A stretch of DNA of 36,228 nt from Actinomycetes bacterium (GTDB lineage: Bacteria; Actinomycetota; Actinomycetes; Propionibacteriales; Propionibacteriaceae): the NCBI GenBank assembly GCA_023392635.1, contig JAEVYS010000016.1, positions 1-36,228 on the forward strand. The letters are read 5' to 3'. Every line of letters starts with the position of its first letter. The first letter of the stretch is position 1. Below the pieces are notes generated by a model. The model ran no database searches, was not told the DNA's origin, and was given only the letters and a program-made list of their open reading frames with translations. Made by a program: the position numbers and the translations under genes. Below are positions 6,439 through 14,150 of this stretch, piece after piece.

Positions 6439-8963
6439 AGCTCACCCTCACCCTGGCGTGGCGGTACCTGCGGGGACGCGGCAGCCGCTCGTTCCTCACC
6501 ACCCTCGCGGTGGTCTTCGGGGTGATGCTCACGTTCGGGCTCAACGGCATCCTGCCGGCCATGGTCGACGCGTTCACGCACAACCTCCTGGCCGCGGCGG
6601 GCAAGGTCGACCTCACCGTCACCAGCGCCTACAACCAGCCGTTCGCTCCCGCTGTCGTGGACCGGCTGCTCACCGTGCCGGGCGTGACCACGGCGAGCCC
6701 GGGCGTGCAGCGCGTGGCCCCGCTCCCCCGCAGCGCCGACGCCGCTCCCGATGCCCTCGCCCAGGTGGTCGTGGTCGGTATCGACCTCCCGACCGTGGCC
6801 GGTCTCCACGACTTCCCGCTCGAGGCCGGCCGCATGCTCTCCGCCGGGGACGACTCATCGGTCGTCCTGAACTCCGATCTCGCCGCCGAGCTGGGCCTGG
6901 ACATCGGCGCCCCGCTCGTGCTGCCCGCCGCCGGGGGCACCGCACGGTTCCGGGTGGTCGGCCTGCTGAGCACGGCGACCGTGCCCGGCCAGGAACAGGT
7001 CTACCTCACGCTACCGGCCGCTCAGCAGCTGTTCGGCCTGGGCTCCCGGATCACCCAGGTGGAGGCGGCCTTCGCCGCCGCCGCCGACCGGGCGGCCACC
7101 GAGAGCGCCGTCGCGTCCGCCCTCGGCCCGGACTACCAGGTCGGTGGGCTCTCCTCGGAGTCGAGCCTGCTGGCCTCACTGAAGACCTCGGAGTTCGCCT
7201 TCACCATGTTCGGCCTGTTCGCCCTCGCCACGGCCGGGTTCATCATCGCCAACTCGTTCCGCACCGTGGTCGCCGAGCGTCGGCGCGACATCGGCATGCT
7301 GCGGGCGGTGGGCACCCGGCGGCGCACCGTGATCGGGATGTTCCTTGTGGAGTCGTTGATCCAGGGGGTCATCGGGACCGCGCTCGGCCTTCTCGCCGGC
7401 TGGGGCCTGGCCGCCGGCCTGTTCGCCGCGATGGCGCCGGTCTTCGAGTCGGTCCTGCACTTCCGGGTCGGCGGCCCGGTGTTCGGCGCCGGCACCTGGG
7501 CCACCTCGGTCCTGCTGGGGATCGGGGTCACCGTGGTGGCGGCGATCCTGCCGGCCAGGGCGGCCGGGCGCGTGACACCGCTGGAGGCGATGCGTCCGCA
7601 ACTCGGCGTGGTGTACGAGCGGCGGGTCGGACGCCGGGCCTGGATCGGCGTGGGGCTCGCCGTGGGATCGCTGTTCGGCCTGACGACCGGGTCGCCGACG
7701 CTGGTGGGACTCGGCGCGGTGGTGTTCCTCGTCGGCGTCGCGCTGGTGGCTCCCGCCGTGGTGAACCCGATCGCGAACGCGGCGTCCCGTCCGCTGGAGG
7801 TGTTCTTCAGCCGCGAAGGCGCGATCGCCCGCAGCAACCTCCAGCGCAATCCGGGCCGCAGCGCGATCACCGTCACGGCGGTCATGCTCGGGCTGGCCTC
7901 GATCGTGGCCGTGATCAGCATGGTGACTTCGATCTTCGCCGGCTTCACCAGCTACCTCGACAAGTCGCTGAGCGCCGACTACCTGCTGATCCCGCAGTCG
8001 ATCATCCTGGGCCAGGGCAACGTGGCTGCCGGCCCGCGCCTCGCCGAGGAGGTGCGGTCGGTGGCCGGCATCGCCGCGGTGTCGACCCTGCGGGTCACGC
8101 AGGCGAAGTCCGACGGCGGGGACGTGCAGGTGATCGGCATCGATCCGTCCACCTACCTCAGGGTGGCCGCGTTCGACTGGAACGCCGGCTCCTCCGATGG
8201 CGCGGTCGCCCAGCTCGCCAGTGGACGCTGGCTGGTGGCGAACGGCATCTACGCCGCCCAGCACGACCTGGTGGTGGGGCAGGCGGTGCTGCTGGACACC
8301 CCGAACGGCCCCCGCACGTACCACCTGGCCGGGATCGGCAACGACTACCTGAACGCCAAGCTCTCCACCCTGTACACGTCGCAGGAGAACCTGCGGCGCG
8401 ACTTCAACGTCACCGCCGACCTGTTGCTGATGGCGAACCGGACCGCCGCCGCGGACCCCGACCAGGTGAAGGCACGGCTGGGCAGGGTCGTCGCGGAGTT
8501 CCCGGCGTTCCGGCTGTACGAGTCGTCCACGTGGCGGGCCGAGCAGCTGCGGACGTTCAGCGCCACCACCGTGATTTTCGACGTGCTCGTCGCAGCCCTC
8601 GCCCTGCCGTCGCTGCTCGCGCTGGTCAACACGCTGGCGATCAGCGTGCTGACCCGGACCCGCGAGATCGGGATGCTGCGCGCCGTCGGTGCGACGCGAC
8701 GGCAGGTCCGGCGAATGGTCATGGCAGAGTCCCTCCTGCTGTCCGTCATCGGGACGGCGTTCGGCGCGATCGCCGGGCTGTGGCTGGGGTACGCGCTGGT
8801 GGTGGCGATGGGCGCCGTCGGCTGGCAGATGCCCTACGCCTTCCCGTGGTCCGGCCTGCTGGCCACCGTGGTGGTCGGGATCACGTTCGGCGTCCTGGCC
8901 GCGATCGGGCCGGCGCGCTCGGCGTCCCGGCTGGACGTCGTCGCGGCGCTGCACCAGGAGTGA
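6435..8963 (+). CDS. FtsX-family ABC transporter permease
   Basis: An 842-residue permease with two FtsX modules. The first transmembrane helix is at about 20-42, followed by an extracellular MacB-like core domain (about 45-240). Helices at about 245-385 form FtsX domain 1 ('RRRDIGMLRAVGTRRR'). A central pair of hydrophobic segments lies at about 402-450, a second long helix and extracellular domain at about 472-705, and FtsX domain 2 at about 708-835 ('TREIGMLRAVGATRR'). The repeated 'IGMLRAVG' is the coupling helix that contacts the ATPase. This large two-module form is the common actinobacterial type. With the adaptor and ATPase it should form a mechanotransmission-type exporter for a drug, peptide or lipid. 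The cargo cannot be inferred. Confidence 0.93.
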   Translation: MKLTLTLAWRYLRGRGSRSFLTTLAVVFGVMLTFGLNGILPAMVDAFTHNLLAAAGKVDLTVTSAYNQPFAPAVVDRLLTVPGVTTASPGVQRVAPLPRSADAAPDALAQVVVVGIDLPTVAGLHDFPLEAGRMLSAGDDSSVVLNSDLAAELGLDIGAPLVLPAAGGTARFRVVGLLSTATVPGQEQVYLTLPAAQQLFGLGSRITQVEAAFAAAADRAATESAVASALGPDYQVGGLSSESSLLASLKTSEFAFTMFGLFALATAGFIIANSFRTVVAERRRDIGMLRAVGTRRRTVIGMFLVESLIQGVIGTALGLLAGWGLAAGLFAAMAPVFESVLHFRVGGPVFGAGTWATSVLLGIGVTVVAAILPARAAGRVTPLEAMRPQLGVVYERRVGRRAWIGVGLAVGSLFGLTTGSPTLVGLGAVVFLVGVALVAPAVVNPIANAASRPLEVFFSREGAIARSNLQRNPGRSAITVTAVMLGLASIVAVISMVTSIFAGFTSYLDKSLSADYLLIPQSIILGQGNVAAGPRLAEEVRSVAGIAAVSTLRVTQAKSDGGDVQVIGIDPSTYLRVAAFDWNAGSSDGAVAQLASGRWLVANGIYAAQHDLVVGQAVLLDTPNGPRTYHLAGIGNDYLNAKLSTLYTSQENLRRDFNVTADLLLMANRTAAADPDQVKARLGRVVAEFPAFRLYESSTWRAEQLRTFSATTVIFDVLVAALALPSLLALVNTLAISVLTRTREIGMLRAVGATRRQVRRMVMAESLLLSVIGTAFGAIAGLWLGYALVVAMGAVGWQMPYAFPWSGLLATVVVGITFGVLAAIGPARSASRLDVVAALHQE

Positions 8964-8966
8964 GGC

Positions 8967-9308
8967 TCAGCTCTCCGGGTCGTACCCGAACACGCGCAGT
9001 TCCTGTGCGCACCGGCAGGCGACAGCGAGCTTCCGCGCCCACTCGACCGCCTCCTCGCGGGTCGCCACCTCCAGCACCGTGTAGCCGCCCTCGATCCGGG
9101 ACGTCTGCGGATAGGTGCCCTCGGTCACCGTTCCGTCCCGGTCGACCAGCACCGGCGGCACATCCTCGTCGATACCGCCGCCGAACACCCACACCCCGGC
9201 GTCCTTGGCCTCCCGTACGACCGCATGCGCCGCATCGGCGACCACCTGCAGGTCCGCACCGTCGAGTTCCATGGCTCCGCTCGGGAACGAGATCAGGTAC
9301 TTGGCCAT
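8967..9308 (-). CDS. YCII/DGPF-domain protein
   Basis: A 113-residue protein of the YCII-related (DGPF) superfamily, a dimeric alpha/beta ferredoxin-like fold. Typical features are the N-terminal strand 'AKYLISF', the central 'DGTVTEGTYPQ' with the turn that names the family, and 'GGYTVLEVATREEAVEWA', the strand plus helix present in almost all members. Their biochemical role is mostly unknown; some occur beside ECF sigma factors, but none is here. ATG 9308 is preferred over an upstream in-frame start because GGAG lies about 8 nt before it and the fold begins there. It is convergent with the efflux operon, with only 3 bp between stops, so both may rely on read-through or each other for termination. 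Confidence 0.8.
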   Translation of the reverse strand: MAKYLISFPSGAMELDGADLQVVADAAHAVVREAKDAGVWVFGGGIDEDVPPVLVDRDGTVTEGTYPQTSRIEGGYTVLEVATREEAVEWARKLAVACRCAQELRVFGYDPES

Positions 9309-9357
9309 CGCTCCAACTCCTTCCGGTGGTGGTCCTTCCGCGATCCATGGACCCAGC

Positions 9358-9720
9358 TCAGTCGCCGGCACTCCCGCGCAGGATCGAGGACATCTTCCTT
9401 CCCCTGGCCACCTCGTCGACCAGCTTGTCGAGGTAGCGCACCTTCTGCATCAGCGGGTCCTCGATGTCCTCGACGCGGTGGCCGCAGATCATGCCGGTGA
9501 TCAGCGAGGCGTTCGGGTTGAAGGCGGGCGCCCCGGTGAAGAAGGCCTCCACGTCCACCTCCTCGGCCAGCACCCTCTCCAGCCCCGCTGCGTCGTAGCC
9601 GGTGAGCCAGGTGATGACCCGGTCGACGTCGGCCCTGCTGCGGTTCTTCCGCTCGGCCTTCTGCACGTACAGCGGATAGATGCTCGCGAAGCTGGTGGTG
9701 AAGATCCGGTGCCCTGCCAT
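9358..9720 (-). CDS. DUF2200 family protein
   Basis: A 120-residue protein matching the DUF2200 family over its whole length. The conserved start 'HRIFTTSFASIYPLYVQKAE', the middle 'VITWLTGYD', and 'LITGMICGHRVEDIEDPLMQ' followed by 'VRYLDKLVDELA'-like sequence are all recognisable. The function is unknown; the proteins are small, soluble and widely spread, and often annotated simply as conserved. GAGAGGAT upstream of ATG 9720 can be read either as a ribosome site or as a -10 (GAGGAT) placed 6 nt from the start. It lies 49 bp upstream of the YCII gene in the same direction and may be co-transcribed with it. Confidence 0.85.
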   Translation of the reverse strand: MAGHRIFTTSFASIYPLYVQKAERKNRSRADVDRVITWLTGYDAAGLERVLAEEVDVEAFFTGAPAFNPNASLITGMICGHRVEDIEDPLMQKVRYLDKLVDEVARGRKMSSILRGSAGD

Positions 9721-9776
9721 GCGCCCATCCTCTCAAACCGGCCTTCGACTCCGTCCCCTCCCGCTGCCCTGCGGGG

Positions 9777-10757
9777 TCAGGCGGCGTCATCGAGCCCCGC
9801 GATCGGCCTGCTCGGAACCGTCGGCGTGGCCAGCAACCGTTCGAGCACGGCGTAGAAGCCGGCCGAGTCGATCGACTCAACCACCTGCGCGTTCGGCTCC
9901 AGCCCGAACTTCGCCCACGCCATCGTCGACATGCCGCGGGTGAGCGCAGAGGACGTCTCCACATCCACCCGGTAGCCCTGCCGCTCCAGGACCAGTTCCG
10001 GGTGCAGCAGCACAGCCAGCGTGAGCGAGTCGGGGTGGGTGGAGCCGTTGACGCCCACCGACTCGTCGTAGTCGATCGTCGCGTCGCACATGCGCCGGAA
10101 GAACTGCGACAGCGGCGTCCCCAGGGCACACAGCCGGTCGTACGCGGGACGGGCGAAGGTGGCGTCACGCAGGGTCAACGGCGCCCACGGCACGATGTGC
10201 AGGTCGGCGAAGCCCGCGTCGAGGACGACCTGCGCCGCCTCCGGGTCGACGTAGAAGTTGAATTCGGCGCTGGGGGTGATGTTGCCGCGTCCGTTGTTCG
10301 AGCCCCCCATGATGTACAGGCTCTTCACCCGGGAGGCGAAGCCCCGGTCCATGACCACGGCGGTGGCGAGGTTGGTGAGCGGCCCGATGGCGATGATGCT
10401 GAGTTCGCCCGGCGCCTCCGCGGTGAGCCGCAACAGCGCGTTCACGGCGTGCTCGTCGGCCTCACGCACACCGGACAGGTCCATGGACAGCCCGCCCGAA
10501 CCGTCCCCGTGCACATCCTCGGCGGACTCCCACGCCCGCAACAGGGGACGCCGGCAGCCCGGGTGCACGGGCACCTGTCCGAGCCGGCCGGCCACGTTCA
10601 GGGTCAGGTGGGCGTTCGCCACCTGCTGGTCGAAGCCGACGTTGCCGGCGACCATCGTGATCGCCCGCAGGTCGGCCTCCGGGTCGAGCAGTGCCAGCAG
10701 GATCGTGATGCAGTCGTCCTGCGCCGTGTCGGTGTCGATGATGACCGGGATCGCCAT
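9777..10757 (-). CDS. Nucleoside hydrolase (IU-NH family)
   Basis: A 326-residue enzyme of the inosine/uridine-preferring nucleoside hydrolase family, which splits ribonucleosides into base and ribose in the cytosol. The N-terminal calcium-binding cluster is present with family spacing as D8-T-D10-T-A-Q-D14-D15; the usual 'DTDPGxDD' has Pro-Gly replaced by Thr-Ala. Other landmarks are 'IAIGPLTNLA', 'IMGGSNNGRGN' and 'AEFNFYVDPEAA', which carries the ligand Asn. Near the C-terminus 'STHPDSLTLAVLLHPEL' stands where the His-Asp pair normally lies. The start follows GAGGAGG. A purine permease gene lies directly upstream in the same direction, suggesting purine nucleoside salvage. Substrate preference is not readable. 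Confidence 0.9.
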   Translation of the reverse strand: MAIPVIIDTDTAQDDCITILLALLDPEADLRAITMVAGNVGFDQQVANAHLTLNVAGRLGQVPVHPGCRRPLLRAWESAEDVHGDGSGGLSMDLSGVREADEHAVNALLRLTAEAPGELSIIAIGPLTNLATAVVMDRGFASRVKSLYIMGGSNNGRGNITPSAEFNFYVDPEAAQVVLDAGFADLHIVPWAPLTLRDATFARPAYDRLCALGTPLSQFFRRMCDATIDYDESVGVNGSTHPDSLTLAVLLHPELVLERQGYRVDVETSSALTRGMSTMAWAKFGLEPNAQVVESIDSAGFYAVLERLLATPTVPSRPIAGLDDAA

Positions 10758-10825
10758 GGCCCTCCTCTGCCGGGGACCCTCACCCTAGCGGCCACTCCGG
10801 CCGCAGCGACGTGGCCGGAACGCAC

Positions 10826-10857
10826 GGGAGCCACCGTCCCCGCGGACGGTGGCTCCC
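10826..10857 (-). terminator. Hairpin between permease and nucleoside hydrolase
   Basis: GGGAGCCACCGTCC pairs perfectly with GGACGGTGGCTCCC, a 14-bp GC-rich stem with a 4-nt loop, 10 bp past the permease stop. There is no T-run. It would end or attenuate permease transcription before the hydrolase gene. Confidence 0.75.
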
Positions 10858-10867
10858 CGACGAACCG

Positions 10868-12382
10868 TCAGTGGACCAGGGTGGTGATGATCCCCTGGGC
10901 GAAGTACAGCACGAACGCGGCGGCGACCACCCACATCAGGGTGTGCACCTGCCGTGCCTTGCCCCTCAGCGCCTTGATCAGGACGAACGCGATTAAGCCG
11001 GCACCGATCCCGATGGTGATGGAGTAGGTGAAGGGCATCAGGACGATCGTGAGGAAGGCGGGGATGCCCTCCTCCGGGTCCTCCCAGTTGACGTGGACGA
11101 CCTGGGACATCATCAGGAAGCCGACGAAGAACAGCGCCGGGGTGGCGGCCTCCGCGGGGACCATCTCGACCAGCGGGGCCAGGAACAGGCTCAGCAGGAA
11201 GGCGACGCCGGTCACGACGGACGCGATGCCGGTACGCGCACCGTCACCGACACCCGACGCGGACTCGATGTAGGAGGTGTTCGACGACACCGAGCCCAGG
11301 CCGCCGGCGATCGCGGCCACCGAGTCGACCAGCAGGATCTCCTGCGTGTGCGGCGGGTTGCCGTCCGCCCCGAGCATGTCGCCCTCCGCACCCACGGCCA
11401 CGATCGTGCCCATGGTGTCGAAGAAGTCACTGAGCAGCAGCGAGAAGACCAGCAGCAGGATGCCGACGACCGCGGCCGGGCCGGCTGCCGTGGTGAAGGC
11501 GCCGAACAGGTCCACCCGGCCGAGGAGCCCGAGGTTGGGCAGCGTGAAGGGGTTGACCAGCTGCGGCAGGTTCTGCATCCAGCCGGTCGGGTTCACGATC
11601 GCACCGGTGTTGTCCTTGGCGAGCGGGAGATTGAGCACGGCCTGGACGATGACGGCGAGCACGGTGGCGGACAGGATCGCGATCAGCATCGCGCCCTTGA
11701 CCTTGCGGACGAACAGGGCGACCAGGATCAGCAGGCCGACGAGGAAGATCGCGATCGGCCAGCCGAGCAGGGAGCCGTAGATGCCCAGGACGACCGGGGT
11801 GCCGCTCCCGGTGCGGACCACACCGGAGTCGACGAGCCCGATGAAGGCGATGAACAGGCCGATGCCGACCGAGATGGCGGCCCGCATCGAGCGCGGGACG
11901 GCGTCGAAGATGGCCTTGCGGAACCCAGTGAGCACCAGGATGGTGATCAGCACGCCCTCCCAGACGATCAGGCCCATCGCCTGCGGCCAGGTCATCTGCT
12001 TCACGATCGTGAACGCGACGAGCGCGTTCAGGCCCAGGCCGGTCGCCAGGGCGATCGGGAAGCGGCCGTAGACACCCATCAGGATGGTCATCAGGCCCGC
12101 GATCAGGGCGGTCGCCGCCGCCACCATCGCCATCGACAGGCCGATCGCCGGACCGCCGGCCGAGATCGGCTGGCCCGTGATCAGGTTGCCCTGCACGTCG
12201 GCCTGCGTGCCGATGATGATCGGGTTGAGGATGATGATGTAGGCCATGGTGAAGAAGGTCACCAGGCCGCCGCGGACCTCCCGTCCGAGGTCGGAGCCAC
12301 GCTTGGTGACTTCGAACCAGCCGTCGAGGGTCTTGTTCAGCTTCGGGGCAGGGTCTGCCGTTGTCGTTCCAGGGTTCGCCAT
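10868..12382 (-). CDS. NCS2 purine permease (AzgA/PbuG type)
   Basis: A 504-residue multi-spanning transporter of the AzgA-like branch of the nucleobase-cation symporter-2 superfamily, which takes up hypoxanthine, guanine or adenine with protons. Family landmarks are 'GGLVTFFTMAYIIILNP' at helix 1, 'ATGLGLNALVAF', 'LLLSDFFDTMGTIVAVG' and 'SSNTSYIESASGVGDGARTG', the substrate-site region. About 12-14 hydrophobic helices can be counted. ATG 12382 is preceded by TACCAT ending 6 nt upstream and no ribosome site, so a leaderless mRNA is likely. It precedes the nucleoside hydrolase, with a hairpin between. It is divergent from the DUF2530 gene, whose own leaderless promoter is only about 20 bp away. 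Confidence 0.93.
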   Translation of the reverse strand: MANPGTTTADPAPKLNKTLDGWFEVTKRGSDLGREVRGGLVTFFTMAYIIILNPIIIGTQADVQGNLITGQPISAGGPAIGLSMAMVAAATALIAGLMTILMGVYGRFPIALATGLGLNALVAFTIVKQMTWPQAMGLIVWEGVLITILVLTGFRKAIFDAVPRSMRAAISVGIGLFIAFIGLVDSGVVRTGSGTPVVLGIYGSLLGWPIAIFLVGLLILVALFVRKVKGAMLIAILSATVLAVIVQAVLNLPLAKDNTGAIVNPTGWMQNLPQLVNPFTLPNLGLLGRVDLFGAFTTAAGPAAVVGILLLVFSLLLSDFFDTMGTIVAVGAEGDMLGADGNPPHTQEILLVDSVAAIAGGLGSVSSNTSYIESASGVGDGARTGIASVVTGVAFLLSLFLAPLVEMVPAEAATPALFFVGFLMMSQVVHVNWEDPEEGIPAFLTIVLMPFTYSITIGIGAGLIAFVLIKALRGKARQVHTLMWVVAAAFVLYFAQGIITTLVH

Positions 12383-12388
12383 GGCGGA

Positions 12389-12394
12389 ATGGTA
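12389..12394 (-). promoter_or_regulatory. -10 hexamer for leaderless permease gene
   Basis: TACCAT on the minus strand ends 6 nt before ATG 12382. No ribosome site is present. Confidence 0.5.
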
Positions 12395-12413
12395 GGGCCG
12401 TGGAACGGGGCCG

Positions 12414-12419
12414 TATCGT
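12414..12419 (+). promoter_or_regulatory. -10 hexamer for leaderless DUF2530 gene
   Basis: TATCGT ends 7 nt before GTG 12427. It supports that GTG rather than the in-frame GTG at 12421 or the longer frame from 12361. Confidence 0.5.
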
Positions 12420-12426
12420 GGTGTCC

Positions 12427-12795
12427 GTGAGCCAGAACACCCACCATCACCGGCCTTTGATGGTGCAGGCGCCGGTCAGGGCGCTGGACCCCGACGGGGT
12501 GGCTGTGGTGACCGCCGGAACTGTCGCTTTCGCGATCGGCGCGCTGGTCTGCTGGTGGTTCGCACCCACGCTCGCCGCCACCGGGAAGCTGTGGTACCTC
12601 TGGGTCTCGGTGCTGGGGACCGTGATCGGCCTGCTCGGCATCGCGTTCGGGCTGTTCCGCAAGTCGCGGCGCAATCGGGGACGCCGCGTGCCCGCCGGCG
12701 ACGAGGCCCCGATGCGGGTGGAGAGGCTCACGGAGCCCGCGCAGCCCGCCGGCGCTGCCGCCCCCGCGACCGAGGAGCCCACTCCCCGTTCCTGA
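12427..12795 (+). CDS. DUF2530 membrane protein
   Basis: A 122-residue protein of the actinobacterial DUF2530 family. A short hydrophilic head with three histidines ('QNTHHHRPL') leads to 'VRALDPDGVAVVTAGTVAFA', the family's hallmark 'LDPDGV' just before the first helix. Two transmembrane helices follow (about 27-45 and 58-76), then a basic loop ('FRKSRRNRGRR') and a Pro/Ala-rich cytoplasmic tail. The function is unknown. It is a single gene, divergent from the purine permease and convergent with DUF3027, with a GC-rich hairpin at 12801-12818 between them. Confidence 0.85.
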   Translation: MSQNTHHHRPLMVQAPVRALDPDGVAVVTAGTVAFAIGALVCWWFAPTLAATGKLWYLWVSVLGTVIGLLGIAFGLFRKSRRNRGRRVPAGDEAPMRVERLTEPAQPAGAAAPATEEPTPRS

Positions 12796-12800
12796 CCCAC

Positions 12801-12818
12801 CCGGCCCCGCGGGGCCGG
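12801..12818. terminator. GC-rich hairpin between convergent genes
   Basis: CCGGCCCC-GC-GGGGCCGG is an 8-bp perfect stem placed between the stops at 12795 (+) and 12831 (-). It may serve both genes. There is no T-run on either side. Confidence 0.5.
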
Positions 12819-12830
12819 TGGCCCGGGACG

Positions 12831-13607
12831 TCAGTCGAAGAGGCCCTCTTCGATGCTGATCGTGTCCCAGATCGGGAGCGACAACTCCACACCCTTGCTG
12901 GGCGCGACCACATCGGAGTGGCCGCCGCACCCGTGGTCACGGCTGACCGCGGTGCCGTCGCTCGGCGACAGCTCGTTGGTGCACACGCCGAAGAGCCGCC
13001 CCAGCGAGCCGGTGATCGCGACGAAGAAGCCGCACGACTCGCACAACGCCGGAGCCTGCTGCGTCATCGCGTTGTCGGGTCCGCCCGCGGACTCCAGCCA
13101 GCGCTCCACGGCCGCGTCCCTGCCCTCGGGGGAGAGCACGCGCTCGCGACCCAGACCGAGTTCGGCCACGACGGCCCGGAGCTGGCTGGCCTCGGCCGGG
13201 TCCGTGTCAGCCGCCTGCTCGCCCCCGGTGTAGCCCGGCTCGAGCCGGTAGTCGTCCGCCTCCGCCGGAGCCAGGACGCCGGGGGTGAGGTCCTTGGGCC
13301 CGATGCGCTCGGCCCACGGCACCCACGCCGGAGCGAGCAGGGCGCCCTCGCCGGGCACCAGCGTCACTTCGGAGACGGTCACCACCCGGGCGCGGGCCGC
13401 GCGGGCCACCGTCACCGACCACTGCCAGCCGGGATAGCCGGGATGGATGCAGTCGAACAGGTGGGTGACGACCCGGACGTCCTCGGCGAGCACGCCGCGG
13501 TGCGGTCCCACCTCGAGCACGCCGGCGCGTTGCACGGCCGCCTCGCGAGCGAGGTCGAGCGCCTCGACGCAGGCGTCATCGAGTTCGAGTGTCGCGGGCA
13601 AGGTCAC
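12831..13607 (-). CDS. DUF3027 protein with C-terminal zinc-binding cluster
   Basis: A 258-residue protein of the actinobacterial DUF3027 family. The N-terminal part resembles other members ('FDCIHPGYPGWQWSVTVARAARA', then 'VTVSEVTLVPGEGALLAPAWVPW'). The last 75 residues hold a probable zinc site: 'CESCGFF', a further Cys in 'GVCTNELSP', and 'DHGCGGHS'. The function is not established. The GTG start at 13607 overlaps the stop of the cold-shock gene (GTGA), so the two are translationally coupled. That link suggests a shared role, perhaps in RNA handling, but this is inference. Confidence 0.85.
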   Translation of the reverse strand: MTLPATLELDDACVEALDLAREAAVQRAGVLEVGPHRGVLAEDVRVVTHLFDCIHPGYPGWQWSVTVARAARARVVTVSEVTLVPGEGALLAPAWVPWAERIGPKDLTPGVLAPAEADDYRLEPGYTGGEQAADTDPAEASQLRAVVAELGLGRERVLSPEGRDAAVERWLESAGGPDNAMTQQAPALCESCGFFVAITGSLGRLFGVCTNELSPSDGTAVSRDHGCGGHSDVVAPSKGVELSLPIWDTISIEEGLFD

Positions 13608-13990
13608 AGCTCCAGTTCGTCGGCCACGGCGCGCAGCACCGCTGCGGTCTTCCCGGCCAGCTTGGCATCGGGGTGGCGGCCACGACGATAGCCGTTGCCG
13701 ACCCCGTCGAGCATCTTGATCAGGTCCTCGACGATGATCGCCATCTGCTCGGGCGACTTGCGGGACGCCTTGGACAGCGACGGCGGGGCCTCGAGCAGTC
13801 GCACCGAGAGCGCCTGCTCCCCCTTCTTGCCGTCGACCACACCGAACTCGACCTTCTGCCCACGCTTGAGTGTGGTCACGCCGTCGGGCAGCGCAGCAGC
13901 GCGGACGTAGACGTCCTCGCCGCCCTCGTCCTTGGACAGGAAGCCGAAACCCTTCTCGGCGTCGTAGTAGCGCACCTTGCCAACAGGCAT
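13604..13990 (-). CDS. Cold-shock-domain protein with C-terminal extension
   Basis: A 128-residue protein, nearly twice the length of a typical CspA (about 67-70). Residues 3-66 form a cold-shock OB fold with RNP1 'KGFGFL' (13-18) and RNP2 'VYVRAAAL' (27-34). The second motif has Arg where most have His ('VFVH'). Residues 70-128 are a helical extension with two predicted helices, absent from standard Csp proteins but usual in this actinobacterial subgroup. It should bind single-stranded RNA or DNA in the cytosol. ATG 13990 is preferred over an upstream start because GAGGAAAAC precedes it and the domain starts at once. It overlaps DUF3027. Confidence 0.9.
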   Translation of the reverse strand: MPVGKVRYYDAEKGFGFLSKDEGGEDVYVRAAALPDGVTTLKRGQKVEFGVVDGKKGEQALSVRLLEAPPSLSKASRKSPEQMAIIVEDLIKMLDGVGNGYRRGRHPDAKLAGKTAAVLRAVADELEL

Positions 13991-14138
13991 GTTTTCCTCA
14001 ACTCCTGGTCTTCCCCGGCCTGCTCCCACCACCGGGCCTCACCAGCGTAACTGGTCGGCCCACAGCTGGCACGCCGCAGCGGGTGCTCGCGCCGCGCAGG
14101 GGGCATACCCGGCCCTCGGGATGCGAGCGGGCAGCCCC

Positions 14139-14144
14139 TACCAT
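14139..14144 (+). promoter_or_regulatory. -10 hexamer for leaderless membrane-protein operon
   Basis: TACCAT ends 6 nt before ATG 14151, with no ribosome site. It would drive the three coupled genes 14151-16299. Confidence 0.5.
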
Positions 14145-14150
14145 TGGCCC

